Shown here: piece by piece, positions 14,081 to 14,757 of the stretch
How the letters are laid out: the number at the start of each line of letters is the position of its first letter
Position numbering within the stretch: the first letter of the stretch is position 1
Source: DASZPL01 sp035550315
GTDB taxonomy: Bacteria; Actinomycetota; Actinomycetes; JAFAQI01
DNA length: 14,757 nt
Reading direction: 5' to 3'
Assembly: GCA_035550315.1 (NCBI GenBank)
Contig: DASZPL010000174.1
Location: forward strand, 1 to 14,757
The notes under the pieces: generated by a model
Database searches by the model: none
What the model was told of the DNA's origin: nothing
What the model saw: the letters and a program-made list of their open reading frames with translations, nothing else
Made by a program: the position numbers and the translations under genes

Positions 14081-14757
14081 CGACCGTCATCGACACCCGG
14101 GCGGAGCCGCGGCCACAACCGGCCGTGGCCGCGCCGCCGGCGCCGCTACCCGCCGCGCCCGGCCCGACCGTCCGGCGGCTGCTCGGTGAGCAGACGGTCG
14201 TGCTGCTCGGGCAGGGCATCGCCGGCCTGGGCAACCTGGCCTTCCTGCTGGTCGCAGTGCGACTCCTTCCCTCGTCCGAGTTCGCCGAGCTCGCCACCTT
14301 CCAGGCGCTCTACTTGCTGCTGCTGATGCCGACGCTCGGGCTCTCGGCCGGGGCATCCGCCGCACCGGAAGCGATCGGTGCGGCGCAGCGCCGGACGATG
14401 TACGTCGCCGGCGCGCTGGCCGTCGGGTTCGCGGCGGCGAGCCTGCCGATCGGCGCCGGGCTGCAACTGCCGTGGCTGCTCGTCATCCTGCTCGGACTGA
14501 CGTTGCCCGCGGCCGGTCCGCTGGCGCTCGCGCGCGGCCGGCTCTACGGCCGCGCCCGCCACCTCGGCGTCGGGGCCAGCCTGGTCGCCGAGCCCGCGGT
14601 CCGGCTCGGCGCGGGCATCCCGCTGATGGCGGCAGCCGGGCCGGTCGGCGGCGGGCTCGGCGTCGTGCTCGGCAGCTACGCCGCGTTGGCGCTCGCCTGG
14701 CTCGCCGGCCGCCGGCGCGTGGCCCGGCACAGCGCGAACCTGCCGGTGACCACAACG
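14077..14757 (+). CDS. Polysaccharide flippase-like membrane protein (Wzx/MOP type), 3' end missing
   Basis: An open frame of 227 codons that runs off the right edge without a stop. It starts in an ATGA overlap with the pyruvyl transferase stop. After a Pro/Ala-rich cytoplasmic tail (about 1-30), hydrophobic segments appear near residues 40-64, 70-92, 108-128, 131-150, 168-187 and 190-210. The arrangement fits the first half of a 12-14 helix flippase that moves undecaprenyl-linked glycans across the membrane: GQGIAGLGNLAFLLVAVRLLP (45-65) with SSEFAELATFQAL is the usual first-helix region of such proteins. Assignment rests on topology and operon context rather than sharp motifs. A glycan polymerase or another multi-helix transporter cannot be excluded from the half shown. 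Confidence 0.75.
   Translation, partial: MTTVIDTRAEPRPQPAVAAPPAPLPAAPGPTVRRLLGEQTVVLLGQGIAGLGNLAFLLVAVRLLPSSEFAELATFQALYLLLLMPTLGLSAGASAAPEAIGAAQRRTMYVAGALAVGFAAASLPIGAGLQLPWLLVILLGLTLPAAGPLALARGRLYGRARHLGVGASLVAEPAVRLGAGIPLMAAAGPVGGGLGVVLGSYAALALAWLAGRRRVARHSANLPVTTT

Overview
The window comes from a high-GC actinobacterium. Third codon positions are almost all G or C in most genes. GTG starts, overlapping stop/start junctions (ATGA, GTGA), a probable leaderless promoter, a TetR-controlled acyl-CoA gene cluster and a P450 with a 3Fe-4S ferredoxin all fit that group. I cannot name the genus. I see no tRNA, rRNA, CRISPR array, insertion sequence or integrase.

Region A (149-2516, + strand) is a two-gene unit: a crotonase-fold (enoyl-CoA hydratase/isomerase family) protein and an AMP-forming acyl-CoA synthetase. 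Its third codon positions are clearly less GC-rich than in the genes to its right, so it may have a different history. The crotonase lacks both glutamates of classical enoyl-CoA hydratases.

Region B (2532-5774, - strand) faces region A with only 15 bases between the stop codons. It is a tight operon read right to left: a probably non-catalytic acyl-CoA dehydrogenase subunit, a catalytic acyl-CoA dehydrogenase subunit, and a TesB-type acyl-CoA thioesterase. Region C (5910-7988, + strand) diverges from it: a TetR repressor, a 3Fe-4S ferredoxin and a cytochrome P450, again tightly joined. The space between B and C holds a good sigma-70-like promoter placed to give a leaderless TetR mRNA, an imperfect inverted repeat between and over its -35/-10 elements (probable operator), and a perfect 15-base palindrome nearer the dehydrogenase genes. 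Together A to C look like a regulated pathway: P450 hydroxylates a hydrophobic substrate, the ligase makes the CoA thioester, paired dehydrogenases desaturate it, the crotonase acts next, and the thioesterase relieves stalled CoA esters. The substrate cannot be read from sequence; steroid side chains, terpenoids or branched/cyclic acids are plausible.

Region D (8015-9809) holds a small, previously easy-to-miss arginine-rich ORF on the - strand and, divergent to it, a carboxyltransferase (acyl-CoA carboxylase beta-type) with no biotin-carboxylase partner in the window. Region E (9832-10740) is a secreted or lipid-anchored phosphoesterase/acid phosphatase.

Region F (10919-14757, + strand, runs off the window) is a surface-polysaccharide operon whose genes all overlap: a GT2 glycosyltransferase of the Alg5/DPM type, a GT4 glycosyltransferase, a CsaB-like polysaccharide pyruvyl transferase and the start of a Wzx-like flippase. 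It is probably a lipid-linked, pyruvylated glycan pathway. Nothing here is clearly a wholly new system. The most unusual points are the crotonase with replaced catalytic residues, the orphan carboxyltransferase, the small ORF and the compact regulatory region at 5775-5909.
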